The notes below the pieces were generated by a model. The model was not told where the DNA came from. It made no database searches and saw only the letters and a list, made by a program, of their open reading frames with translations. Positions 1 to 6,872 of a stretch of DNA of 8,780 nucleotides are shown piece by piece. Position numbers and translations under genes: made by a program. Numbering within the stretch: the stretch's first letter is position 1; every line of letters starts with the position of its first letter. Source of the DNA: SCGC-AG-212-J23 sp035649175 (GTDB taxonomy: Bacteria; Pseudomonadota; Gammaproteobacteria; Burkholderiales; SG8-39); assembly GCA_035649175.1 (NCBI GenBank), contig DASRKB010000039.1:1-8780 (forward strand), read 5' to 3'.

Positions 1-1
1 A

Positions 2-67
2 GGCATGACGATCCAGCATCCGGCAATCGACAGACTTCACCGCATTAAGGAAGGCGATGTCCACTGA
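2..67 (+). other. Short open reading frame at window edge, possible 3' end of an unseen gene
   Basis: Reading from base 2 on the plus strand gives 21 codons open from the window edge to a TGA at 65-67. The peptide includes M-T-I-Q-H-P-A-I-D-R-L-H-R-I-K and looks like a plausible protein end, but it is far too short to assign. If real it would converge on tolA and overlap its last codons. The first 60 bases are about 53 % G+C (32 of 60), clearly below the rest of the window, so this edge may be a different segment or an assembly junction. Its presence as a gene is only a possibility. Confidence 0.15.
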
Positions 68-416
68 CGCCGTCGCCGCCGTGCGGCGTGTCGATCACCG
101 CTGGCTGCCGCGTCTCGACCTTGGGCTCGGGCTTGGGCTCGACCTTGGGCGGCGGGGGCGGCTCCGGCTTGGGCTCGGGCTTGGGCTCGACCTTCGGCTC
201 AGGCTTGGGCTCGGCCTTGGGCGGCGGAGGCGGCGGCGGCTCCCAGAGCTCCACCGTCACCGCACTGGGGCTGTGGCTCTGCCAGCGCACACCGATGAAC
301 ATCGCCCCCAGAAGGACAAGATGCACCAGGAAGGCGAGCACGAAGGAACGGCCGAACGCCGGCTCGCGCGGCTCGCCGTAGCCGGGGCCGGGGCCGGGAA
401 GCGCCCCGGCGCTCAT
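45..416 (-). CDS. tolA: TolA, amino-terminal part only (truncated or frameshifted)
   Basis: TolA is the inner-membrane protein that spans the periplasm, is energised by TolQ-TolR, and contacts TolB/Pal. The 123-residue product has a short cytoplasmic start, one membrane helix (about residues 25-43, F-V-L-A-F-L-V-H-L-V-L-L-G), the V-E-L-W sequence (55-58), then a Pro/Lys/Glu-rich linker (60-101) with seven and five consecutive prolines. This matches the start of betaproteobacterial TolA. It is much shorter than a normal TolA (usually about 250-400 residues): the periplasmic helical region and globular carboxy-terminal domain are missing, and the last ~20 residues (ending G-H-R-L-P) resemble neither. 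The ATG overlaps the tolR stop as ATGA, supporting the start and translational coupling. Possible explanations are a frameshift, deletion, misassembly in the repeat, or a genuinely short TonB/TolA-like protein. Identity of the amino-terminal part is fairly sure; function of the short form is not. Confidence 0.72.
   Translation of the reverse strand: MSAGALPGPGPGYGEPREPAFGRSFVLAFLVHLVLLGAMFIGVRWQSHSPSAVTVELWEPPPPPPPKAEPKPEPKVEPKPEPKPEPPPPPKVEPKPEPKVETRQPAVIDTPHGGDGVSGHRLP
114..239. repeat. Low-complexity Pro-Lys-Glu repeat in tolA
   Basis: Near-tandem short units built on TTGGGCTCG (plus strand) encode alternating P-K-P-E-P-K-V-E blocks on the minus strand, interrupted by two polyproline runs (residues 60-66 and 86-90). 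The region reads as two larger copies of a polyproline run followed by K-x-E-P-K-P-E-P-K-V-E. Such repeats form a rigid extended periplasmic linker in TolA/TonB proteins. They are prone to slippage in vivo and to collapse in assembly, which bears on the early stop just beyond. Confidence 0.8.
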
Positions 417-832
417 TGGCCAACCTTCACCTGCAGGCCGACCTTCTGCACGCCGTGCTTGCGCAGCTCGTCCATCACGTGCAGCACCGCCTCGTAGCGC
501 GCGTTCCTGTCGCCGCCGACGAGGACCGAGAGCTCCTCGGGCTTGCCGGCGCGCTTGATGAACGCAGCGAGCTCGCCGCGCGAGACCGTCCTCTCCTCGA
601 GGATATGGCCCGTCCGGTCGCGGCTGCGCACGACAAGGTTATGGTCCGCCTTCACGAACACCTCGAGCGGCACGATGCGCGGCTGGCTCGCCTTGTCCAC
701 GGTCGGGAGGTCGATGACCCCGGGCGTGATGAGCGGCGCGGTGACCATGAAGATGACGAGCAGCACCAGCATCACGTCGACGTACGGGACCACGTTGATC
801 TCGTGCATCGGGGCGCGCCGTCGCAACGCCAC
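413..832 (-). CDS. tolR: TolR, proton-channel subunit of the Tol-Pal system
   Basis: TolR (ExbD/TolR family) is an inner-membrane protein which, with TolQ, uses the proton gradient to energise TolA. The 139-residue product has a basic cytoplasmic start, the family motif E-I-N-V-V-P-Y-V-D-V-M-L (residues 11-22) and one membrane helix (about 18-36) carrying Asp19, which matches the conserved proton-pathway Asp of E. coli TolR. A periplasmic domain follows, with V-L-V-G-G-D-R-N-A-R-Y near the end. Length is normal. The start taken is GTG at 832, the only upstream start before an in-frame stop; a GAGGT ribosome binding site lies a few bases before it, inside the end of tolQ. ATG at 808 (residue 9) is a weaker alternative. 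tolQ ends four bases upstream; the tolR TGA overlaps the tolA ATG. Confidence 0.95.
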   Translation of the reverse strand: MALRRRAPMHEINVVPYVDVMLVLLVIFMVTAPLITPGVIDLPTVDKASQPRIVPLEVFVKADHNLVVRSRDRTGHILEERTVSRGELAAFIKRAGKPEELSVLVGGDRNARYEAVLHVMDELRKHGVQKVGLQVKVGQ

Positions 833-836
833 GGCG

Positions 837-1517
837 CTACCTCACGGCCTGCCTATGGAGGATGTTGGAGAACTCCTCCATGAAGCTCTGGAAGCGGTTG
901 GCGAGCCGGTCGATGTCGTGCGAGTAGCGGTTGTACGCCACGACCGCGGGGATGGCCGCGAACAGGCCGATGGCGGTCGCGACCAGCGCCTCGGCGATGC
1001 CGGGGGCCACCTGAGCGAGCGTCGCCTGCTGCACGTTCGCAAGGCTGCGGAAGGCGTGCATGATGCCCCATACGGTGCCGAACAGGCCCACGTAGGGGCT
1101 CACCGAGCCGGCCGAGGCGAGGAACGACAGGTGCCGCTCGAGGAAGTCCATCTCGCGCTGGAAGGTGGCGCGCATGGCGCGGCGCGCGCCGTCGACCATG
1201 TCGCTCGGGTCGGTGCCGCGCTGGCCGCGCAGCTTGGCGAACTCGCGGAATCCCGACTCGAAGATGCGCTCCAGGCTGCCGATGCTGTGGCGGTGGTTCA
1301 CCGCGCCCTGATAGAGCGCGTTGAGGTCGTTGCCGCTCCAGAAATCGCGCTCGAACCGCTCGGTCTGGCGTCCCGCGCGCCGGATCGCGAACCATTTCTG
1401 GAAGATGAACATCCAGGAGAGGAACGACACCACCATCAGCAGCACCATCACCGCCTTGACGACGAGGCTCGCGTTGAGAATCAGCGTCCAGATGTCGAGG
1501 TCGGGCGTGGCGGTCAT
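837..1517 (-). CDS. tolQ: TolQ, proton-channel subunit of the Tol-Pal system
   Basis: TolQ (MotA/TolQ/ExbB family) is a three-helix inner-membrane protein forming the stator-like proton channel with TolR; it drives TolA during outer-membrane constriction at division. The 226-residue product shows helix 1 at about 17-39, a long cytoplasmic loop with V-D-G-A-R-R-A (108-114), helix 2 at about 137-159 containing G-L-F-G-T-V-W-G (144-151), and helix 3 at about 172-195 with the A-L-V-A-T-A-I-G-L signature (177-185). Thr148 and Thr181 match the conserved channel threonines. Length is normal. The open frame continues far upstream, but ATG at 1517 is chosen because it overlaps the ybgC stop as ATGA and gives the family-typical start. 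The ribosome binding site is weak, consistent with coupling to ybgC. Confidence 0.96.
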   Translation of the reverse strand: MTATPDLDIWTLILNASLVVKAVMVLLMVVSFLSWMFIFQKWFAIRRAGRQTERFERDFWSGNDLNALYQGAVNHRHSIGSLERIFESGFREFAKLRGQRGTDPSDMVDGARRAMRATFQREMDFLERHLSFLASAGSVSPYVGLFGTVWGIMHAFRSLANVQQATLAQVAPGIAEALVATAIGLFAAIPAVVAYNRYSHDIDRLANRFQSFMEEFSNILHRQAVR

Positions 1518-1899
1518 CTTTGCAGGGCCTGTTCGAGTTCTTGCGGGATGCGCGTGGGCTTCATGCGCCCGCGATCGACGAGCGCGACCGTGACATCGGC
1601 TTCGACCAGCAGCAACCCGTCGCGTTCCACGCGCTGACGAAACACGAGGCTCGCGCGTCCCAATTCTACGACTTCGGCGCTGACCGAGAGCATGTCGTTG
1701 AGCCGCGCGGGCTGGTGATATCGCACCTGAAGCTCGTGCACCAGGAACAGCACCCCCTGCTGCTCGGCGAGCCGGGCAAGGTCGATGCCGGCTTCGTTGA
1801 GAAGCTCGGTACGCGCGCGCTCCATGAACGCGAGGTACTGCGCGTGGAATACGACGCCGCCCGCGTCGGTATCCTGATAGTAAACACGGACCGGTATTT

Positions 1900-1903
<4 letters not shown>
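1514..1903 (-). CDS. ybgC: YbgC, Tol-Pal-associated acyl-CoA thioesterase
   Basis: YbgC is a cytoplasmic hotdog-fold thioesterase that hydrolyses acyl-CoA esters; it is encoded with tol-pal genes in many Proteobacteria, and its link to envelope biology is not settled. The 129-residue product has the 4HBT signature Y-Y-Q-D-T-D-A-G-G-V-V-F-H (8-20) and the following Y-L-A-F-M-E-R-A-R helix. Asp13 matches the catalytic Asp of the family. Length is typical. The start is TTG at 1903, overlapping the ruvB TGA as TTGA; no ATG or GTG gives the conserved V-Y-Y-x-D-T-D region with a normal leader, and no strong ribosome binding site precedes it. Its own TGA overlaps the tolQ ATG. Translation probably depends on ribosomes ending ruvB. 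Confidence 0.95.
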
Positions 1904-2937
<1,034 letters not shown>

Positions 2938-2958
2938 TCCGGCGATTCTAGTGGAACG

Positions 2959-3552
2959 TCAGAACTGCAGGACCGCTCCGACGCTGATGAAGTCGATGTC
3001 GTCCTCGCCGGTGCTCGAGCCGCCGATGTTGTCGTAGCGCTGCCACTCGGCGCGCAGCGAGAGGGCCCTGCCGAAGCTCACGCGCACGCCCAGGCCATAG
3101 GTCCAGGCGCTGTTGCGCTCGCTCTCGCTGCCGCCGCCGGACAGATCGCTCACCTGCACCTTGGAGCGGTAGATCCCGAAGCGGCCGAGGAGCGCGAGTC
3201 GCTCGCTTAGCACCCACGCGGGAACCACCGTCAGGTCGAGCGCCTCCACCTTGGCCTCGATGTTCACCGGGAATCCGCCGACGCTGCCGTTGGCGGCGAT
3301 CTTGCCGTAGTCGCCGTAGCCGGCTTCGACCGCCAACGCCGGGCTGAAGTTGTAGCCGCCGAAGGCGCGGAACGCGGTGTCCTTGTCGTCACAGGCACCA
3401 ATGACGTCCTGACAGCTCTTGCGGTATTGGGCCTGGCCGAGTGAGGCGCCCACGTACCAGGTTCCGGCATCCTGGGCCAATGCGGGGGCGGAGGTCCCGA
3501 GGCCCAGTGCGAGCACCGTGGCGAGAGCCGCCCATGCTTGCTTGACGTTCAT
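2959..3552 (-). CDS. Outer-membrane beta-barrel protein (OmpA-like 8-strand type), inserted between ruvA and ruvB
   Basis: The 197-residue product has a clear Sec signal peptide: Lys4, a hydrophobic stretch (about 8-20) and an A-L-A cleavage site at 24-26 before Q-D-A-G. The mature part (about 171 residues) shows alternating aromatic/small-residue strands such as W-Y-V-G-A-S-L-G (32-39), F-G-G-Y-N-F and A-V-E-A-G-Y-G-D-Y, and ends in Phe (G-A-V-L-Q-F), the usual outer-membrane assembly signal. It fits an eight-stranded OmpA-type barrel with no peptidoglycan-binding domain. Cys47 and Cys54 lie close together after the first strand and could form a loop disulphide. ATG at 3552 has a good ribosome binding site (AAGGGGA, nine bases upstream). 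It sits 74 bases after ruvA and 21 before ruvB, an unusual place in the ruvCAB order. Ligand or role cannot be told from sequence. Confidence 0.88.
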   Translation of the reverse strand: MNVKQAWAALATVLALGLGTSAPALAQDAGTWYVGASLGQAQYRKSCQDVIGACDDKDTAFRAFGGYNFSPALAVEAGYGDYGKIAANGSVGGFPVNIEAKVEALDLTVVPAWVLSERLALLGRFGIYRSKVQVSDLSGGGSESERNSAWTYGLGVRVSFGRALSLRAEWQRYDNIGGSSTGEDDIDFISVGAVLQF

Positions 3553-3588
3553 CTTGCGTGTCCCCTTTTTCTTGGCGATCGTGCGCGC

Positions 3589-3616
3589 ACACTACACCAA
3601 AGCTCTGTGTTGCGAA
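3589..3616 (-). promoter_or_regulatory. Weak candidate promoter for the outer-membrane protein gene
   Basis: In the 74-base gap between ruvA and the barrel gene, the minus strand has TTCGCA (3616-3611, four of six matches to TTGACA), a 16-base spacer, and TAGTGT (3594-3589, three of six but with the important second A and last T). It would start transcription about 30 bases before the ATG. The same gap holds a perfect palindrome GTGCGCGCAC (3581-3590), which could bind a dimeric regulator. Matches are modest, so this is a suggestion only. Confidence 0.22.
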
Positions 3617-3624
3617 ATAGCAAC
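3609..3624 (-). other. Small inverted repeat just after ruvA stop
   Basis: GTTGC (3609-3613) and GCAAC (3620-3624) are perfect inverted arms around a six-base A/T-rich loop, beginning three bases past the ruvA stop on the minus strand. The stem is short and no run of U follows, so it is not a convincing terminator. It could be a mild processing or attenuation hairpin between ruvCA and omp-ruvB. Confidence 0.25.
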
Positions 3625-3626
3625 GA

Positions 3627-4193
3627 CTAGCTCTTCGCGAGCACCTTGAGAGCAGCGCGGATCGCCTCGGCGAGCGGGAGACCCTGTACGAGGCCCTTCA
3701 CCGCTGCAGCGGCTTCCTTCTCGCTGTAGCCCAGGCCGAGGAGCGCGTTCATCACGTCCGATGGGCGCTCATGCGAGGCCTCAGGCAGCGCGTCGGCGAG
3801 CTTGCCCTTGAGCTCGAGCAGGAGCCGTTCGGCAGTCTTCTTGCCGATGCCGGGAACCTTGACGAGGCGCGAGCCGTCCTGCAGCGCCACCGCTTGCGCG
3901 AGGTCGGCGACCGAAAGCCCGGAGAGCACCGCAAGCGCGGTGCGCGCACCAATGCCGGAGATGCGAATGAGCTGCCGGAATGCGCTGCGCTCCTCGAGCG
4001 TAGCGAAGCCGTAGAGAACGTGCGCGTCCTCGCGCACCACGAGGTGCGTGTAGAGACTCACCGCCTCGCCGCTCGCCGGCAGGCCATAGAAGGTGCTCAT
4101 CGGCACGTCGACTTCGTACGAGATGCCGCCTACCTCGACCAGCACCTGCGGCGGCTGCTTGGCGGCGAGCCGCCCGCTCAGGCGGCCGATCAC
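3627..4193 (-). CDS. ruvA: RuvA, Holliday junction-binding protein
   Basis: RuvA is the tetrameric DNA-binding subunit that holds the four-way junction in square-planar form and loads RuvB. The 188-residue product has domain I (1-64) starting M-I-G-R-L-S-G, with the acidic pin residues Glu55 and Asp56 (R-E-D-A-H) at the same numbers as in E. coli. Two helix-hairpin-helix motifs follow, I-S-G-I-G-A-R-T-A (78-86) and V-P-G-I-G-K-K-T-A (113-121), and a carboxy-terminal RuvB-contact domain with L-L-G-L-G-Y-S-E-K-E-A. Length is normal. The open frame extends upstream, but GTG at 4193 is chosen: it gives the conserved start, has a good GGAAGG ribosome binding site five bases before it, and overlaps the ruvC TGA as GTGA. 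Confidence 0.97.
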   Translation of the reverse strand: MIGRLSGRLAAKQPPQVLVEVGGISYEVDVPMSTFYGLPASGEAVSLYTHLVVREDAHVLYGFATLEERSAFRQLIRISGIGARTALAVLSGLSVADLAQAVALQDGSRLVKVPGIGKKTAERLLLELKGKLADALPEASHERPSDVMNALLGLGYSEKEAAAAVKGLVQGLPLAEAIRAALKVLAKS

Positions 4194-4705
4194 ACCAGCC
4201 TTCCTTTCCTCACCCGAAAAGTTCTGGTCGAAATCGAACCCAGGCTGCGCCCATGCGCGTGGCAGATGGCGCACGCGAGCGCGTCGGCCGCATCGGCAGC
4301 CGGGCTGCCGGGCAGCGCGAGAAGGCGTCGCACCATGTGCTGGACCTGGTCCTTGGCTGCGTGGCCGTTGCCCACCACGGATTGCTTGACTTGAAGCGCG
4401 GTGTACTCCGCGACCGGCAGGCCGGCCATCACCGCGGCGCAGATCGCAGTGCCGCGCGCCTGCCCCAGCGCGAGCGTGGATTGCGGGTTGGCATTGACGA
4501 AGACCTTCTCGACCGCGACTTCGATCGGGGCGTGCGCCGTGATCACCTCGCGCAGCCCTTCGAGCAGGGCCTTGAGCCGCAGCGCGAGCTCGCCGGTGCC
4601 AGACCTGACGCACCCGCTCGCCACATAAACGAGCTTCCTGTCGCTGGAATCGATGACGCCGAACCCCGTCACCTGCAGGCCCGGATCGATGCCGAGGATC
4701 CTCAG
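4190..4705 (-). CDS. ruvC: RuvC, Holliday junction resolvase, probably with a CTG start
   Basis: RuvC is the dimeric endonuclease that cuts Holliday junctions symmetrically, working with RuvAB. The product starts R-I-L-G-I-D-P-G and continues through the whole RNase H-like fold. With CTG at 4705 as residue 1 the length is 171 (E. coli 173), and the four catalytic acids fall at Asp7, Glu66 (V-A-V-E-K), Asp138 and Asp141 (A-A-D-A-A-D), exactly the E. coli numbers. No ATG, GTG or TTG lies between this point and a stretch deep within yebC. The next GTG inside the gene (codon 12) would remove Asp7. CTG overlaps the yebC TGA as CTGA, the same pattern as four other junctions here. A software call may start too far upstream or too far inside. 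The ruvA GTG overlaps its stop. Protein identity is certain; the start codon is a strong inference. Confidence 0.95.
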   Translation of the reverse strand: MRILGIDPGLQVTGFGVIDSSDRKLVYVASGCVRSGTGELALRLKALLEGLREVITAHAPIEVAVEKVFVNANPQSTLALGQARGTAICAAVMAGLPVAEYTALQVKQSVVGNGHAAKDQVQHMVRRLLALPGSPAADAADALACAICHAHGRSLGSISTRTFRVRKGRLV

Positions 4706-5424
4706 TCGAGCACCGCCGTGGTGAAGACGTCCTGCGCATCGTCGAGGTTCTCGAGCGCCTCGAGAAGCCGCCGCATGCGCGCCGCCTCCTCGCCCTGCAG
4801 CGCGTTCTCGGTCGTCGGCTTCATGGTCACCTCGGCGAGCTCGGGCTTGAGGCCACACTTGGCGAGCGCCTCCTTGACCGCGGGGAAATCGGCGGGCGCG
4901 CACAGGAGCTCCACGGAGTCGTCATCGTTCTTGAAGACGTCCTCGGCCCCGGCGTCCAGCGCCGCCTCCATGACCCTGTCCTCGCTCGTCCCCGGGGGGA
5001 ACACGAACTGTCCGCAGTGCTTGAAGAGATAGGCGACCGAGCCGTCCGAGCCGAGGTTACCGCCGTTCTTCGTGAACGCGTGGCGCACCTCGGCGACGGT
5101 ACGCGTGCGGTTGTCCGTGAGGCAGTCGAGCATCACCGCAGCGCCGCCGGGCCCGTAGCCTTCGTAGCGCACCTCCTCGTACGTCGCGCCTTCGAGGTCG
5201 CCAGATCCGCGCTGGATGGCGCGCTGGATGTTGTCGCCCGGAAGGTTCTGCTCCTTTGCCTTGTCGATCGCGAGCCGCAGTCGCGGGTTGCCGGCCGGGT
5301 CGGCGCCGCCCAGGCGCGCCGCGACGCTGATTTCCTTGATGAGCCGCGTGAAGATCTTCCCGCGCTTCGCGTCGGCGCGCTCCTTGCGGTGCTTGACGTT
5401 CGCCCATCGGCTGTGTCCGGCCAT
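4702..5424 (-). CDS. yebC: YebC/TACO1-family translation factor
   Basis: YebC-family proteins were long annotated as transcriptional regulators; recent work ties the family, including mitochondrial TACO1, to helping ribosomes through polyproline and similar stall sites. The 240-residue product opens with the hallmark M-A-G-H-S-R-W-A-N-V-K-H-R-K, followed by G-K-I-F-T-R-L-I-K-E-I (22-32), the P-G-D-N-I-Q-R-A-I segment and the Y-E-G-Y-G-P-G-G-A-A core motif. It has normal length and all three domains. It is the first gene of the minus-strand operon and lies directly before ruvC, its usual partner. ATG at 5424 is fixed by the signature; only a weak AGGG precedes it. The same operon ends in a polyproline-rich tolA, a possible client. 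Confidence 0.97.
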   Translation of the reverse strand: MAGHSRWANVKHRKERADAKRGKIFTRLIKEISVAARLGGADPAGNPRLRLAIDKAKEQNLPGDNIQRAIQRGSGDLEGATYEEVRYEGYGPGGAAVMLDCLTDNRTRTVAEVRHAFTKNGGNLGSDGSVAYLFKHCGQFVFPPGTSEDRVMEAALDAGAEDVFKNDDDSVELLCAPADFPAVKEALAKCGLKPELAEVTMKPTTENALQGEEAARMRRLLEALENLDDAQDVFTTAVLD

Positions 5425-5429
5425 GGCCC

Positions 5430-5435
5430 TATAAT
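5430..5435 (+). promoter_or_regulatory. Consensus -10 element (TATAAT) giving a leaderless yjgR transcript
   Basis: A perfect TATAAT lies in the 18-base gap between two divergent start codons. Its last base is seven bases before the A of the yjgR ATG at 5443, so transcription would begin at or one base before the start codon. No ribosome binding site exists upstream of that ATG, which agrees with a leaderless message. The -35 position, inside yebC, has no good match (TCGGCT at 17-base spacing), so the promoter rests mainly on the -10. Confidence 0.5.
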
Positions 5436-5439
5436 TTTA
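5434..5439 (-). promoter_or_regulatory. Candidate -10 element (TAAAAT) for yebC, overlapping the opposite one
   Basis: On the minus strand TAAAAT matches TATAAT at five of six positions and ends nine bases before the yebC ATG, so the leader would be only about 3-4 bases. No -35-like hexamer is visible at 16-18 bases. It shares two bases with the plus-strand TATAAT, so the two promoters could not both be occupied. A promoter further up inside yjgR is an alternative. Confidence 0.35.
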
Positions 5440-5442
5440 CGC

Positions 5443-6867
5443 ATGGCGCCGGCGCTTCTCATAGCGAAGAAAGGAAGCGCGGCGCTCCACCTCCTTCCGG
5501 CGCTCGCCAACCGCCACGGGCTTGTCACCGGCGCGACGGGCACCGGCAAGACCGTCACGCTGCAGACACTGGCCGAGCAGTTCTCGCGCATCGGCGTGCC
5601 GGTCTTCATGGCCGACGTGAAAGGCGATCTGTCCGGCATGGCGAGGGCCGGCGGCAGCAACGCCAAGGTCCTTCAGAGACTGAAGGACCTGAAGGTCGAG
5701 CCGACCTTTGCCCCCTGCCCGGTCGTGTTCTGGGATGTCTTCGGCGCCGCGGGCCATCCGGTGCGCGCCACGATCTCGGACATGGGGCCGTTGCTCCTCG
5801 CGCGCCTGCTCGGACTGAACGACACCCAGGAAGGCGTGCTCAACCTCGTTTTCAAGATCGCCGACGACGCCGGGTTGCTGCTGCTCGACACCAAGGACCT
5901 GCGCGCGATGCTGCAGCACGTCGGCGACAACGCCGCGCAGTTCACCACGGCGTACGGCAATGTCTCGGCGGCCTCCATCGGCGCCATCCAGCGCGGCCTG
6001 CTCGCGCTGGAAAGCCAGGGCGCGGCGACGTTCTTCGGCGAGCCGATGCTCGACATCGCCGACCTCATGAAGGCCGAAGGCGGCCGCGGCGTCGTGAACA
6101 TCCTCGCGGCGGACAAGCTGATGCAGTCGCCGCGCCTTTACTCCACCTTCCTCCTCTGGCTGCTCGCCGAGCTCTTCGAGCAGCTGCCCGAGATCGGTGA
6201 CCCCGAAAAGCCCAGGCTCGTCTTCTTCTTCGACGAGGCGCACCTGCTCTTCGACGAGGCGCCCAGGGCGCTGCTCGAGAAGATCGAGCAGGTCGTGCGA
6301 CTCATCCGCTCCAAAGGCGTCGGGGTGTACTTCGTGACGCAGAACCCGCTCGACATCCCCGAGTCGTTGCTCGGTCAGCTCGGCAACCGCGTGCAGCACG
6401 CGCTGCGCGCCTTCACCCCCAAGGACCAGAAGGCGGTGAAGGCGGCGGCGGAGACCATGCGCCCTAATCCCCGGCTGAAGATCGCCGAGGCGATCACCGA
6501 GCTCGGTGTCGGCGAGGCGCTGGTGAGCCTCCTCGACGATAAGGGGCGGCCCAATGTGACGGAGCGCGCCTTCATCGTGCCGCCCGGCAGCCAGCTCGGC
6601 CCCATCACGGCGCAGGAGCGCTCGCAGATCATCGCCGCGTCCGGGCTGGGCGTCTACGATAAGCCGATCGACCGCGAGTCGGCGTACGAAAAGCTCAAGG
6701 CGCGCGCGGCAGAGACGCCGCAGGAAACGCCCAAGACATCCGGCAGGCAGCCGCAAACGCTGGTCGACGCCATGACCAAGAGCGCCGCGCGGGCCATCGG
6801 CTCTCAGGTTGGCCGCGAGATCATTCGCGGCATTCTGGGCTCACTTCTCGGCGGCAAAAGGAGATAG
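5443..6867 (+). CDS. yjgR: HerA/FtsK-like ATPase, DUF853 (YjgR) family
   Basis: This 474-residue protein belongs to the DUF853 family (E. coli YjgR), P-loop ATPases related to HerA/FtsK DNA pumps; its cellular role is not established. The sequence shows the start L-L-I-A-K-K-G, then H-L-L-P-A-L-A-N-R-H-G, Walker A G-A-T-G-T-G-K-T (30-37), the family motif F-M-A-D-V-K-G-D-L-S-G, Walker B F-F-F-D-E-A-H (261-267; Asp264, Glu265), V-T-Q-N-P-L-D-I-P and G-N-R-V-Q-H-A-L-R-A-F-T, and a basic tail ending G-G-K-R-R. Length is close to family members. The frame is open far upstream, but ATG at 5443 fits the family start exactly and leaves no overlap with yebC. It is followed after five bases by the SDR gene. 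No nuclease partner such as NurA is adjacent, so a HerA-NurA role is not supported here. Confidence 0.93.
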   Translation: MAPALLIAKKGSAALHLLPALANRHGLVTGATGTGKTVTLQTLAEQFSRIGVPVFMADVKGDLSGMARAGGSNAKVLQRLKDLKVEPTFAPCPVVFWDVFGAAGHPVRATISDMGPLLLARLLGLNDTQEGVLNLVFKIADDAGLLLLDTKDLRAMLQHVGDNAAQFTTAYGNVSAASIGAIQRGLLALESQGAATFFGEPMLDIADLMKAEGGRGVVNILAADKLMQSPRLYSTFLLWLLAELFEQLPEIGDPEKPRLVFFFDEAHLLFDEAPRALLEKIEQVVRLIRSKGVGVYFVTQNPLDIPESLLGQLGNRVQHALRAFTPKDQKAVKAAAETMRPNPRLKIAEAITELGVGEALVSLLDDKGRPNVTERAFIVPPGSQLGPITAQERSQIIAASGLGVYDKPIDRESAYEKLKARAAETPQETPKTSGRQPQTLVDAMTKSAARAIGSQVGREIIRGILGSLLGGKRR

Positions 6868-6872
6868 CGTCA

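Noticed and set aside
114..239. Short near-tandem repeats considered as a CRISPR array or intergenic tandem repeat
   Set aside because: Units are in frame with tolA, have no spacers, and encode a normal Pro/Lys/Glu linker.
543..1637. Plus-strand open frame (364 codons) opposite tolR, tolQ and the end of ybgC
   Set aside because: Low-complexity antisense shadow; the minus-strand genes have clear family motifs.
4194..4739. Amino-terminal extension of the ruvA frame
   Set aside because: It overlaps ruvC entirely; GTG at 4193 gives the normal RuvA start and has a good ribosome binding site.
4706..4903. Longer ruvC starting inside yebC
   Set aside because: It would add 66 Arg/Ala-rich residues ahead of the conserved R-I-L-G-I-D-P-G start and overlap yebC by about 200 bases.
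5437..6756. Minus-strand open frame (439 codons) opposite the DUF853 ATPase
   Set aside because: Antisense shadow in GC-rich DNA; the plus strand has intact Walker motifs and a family-typical start.
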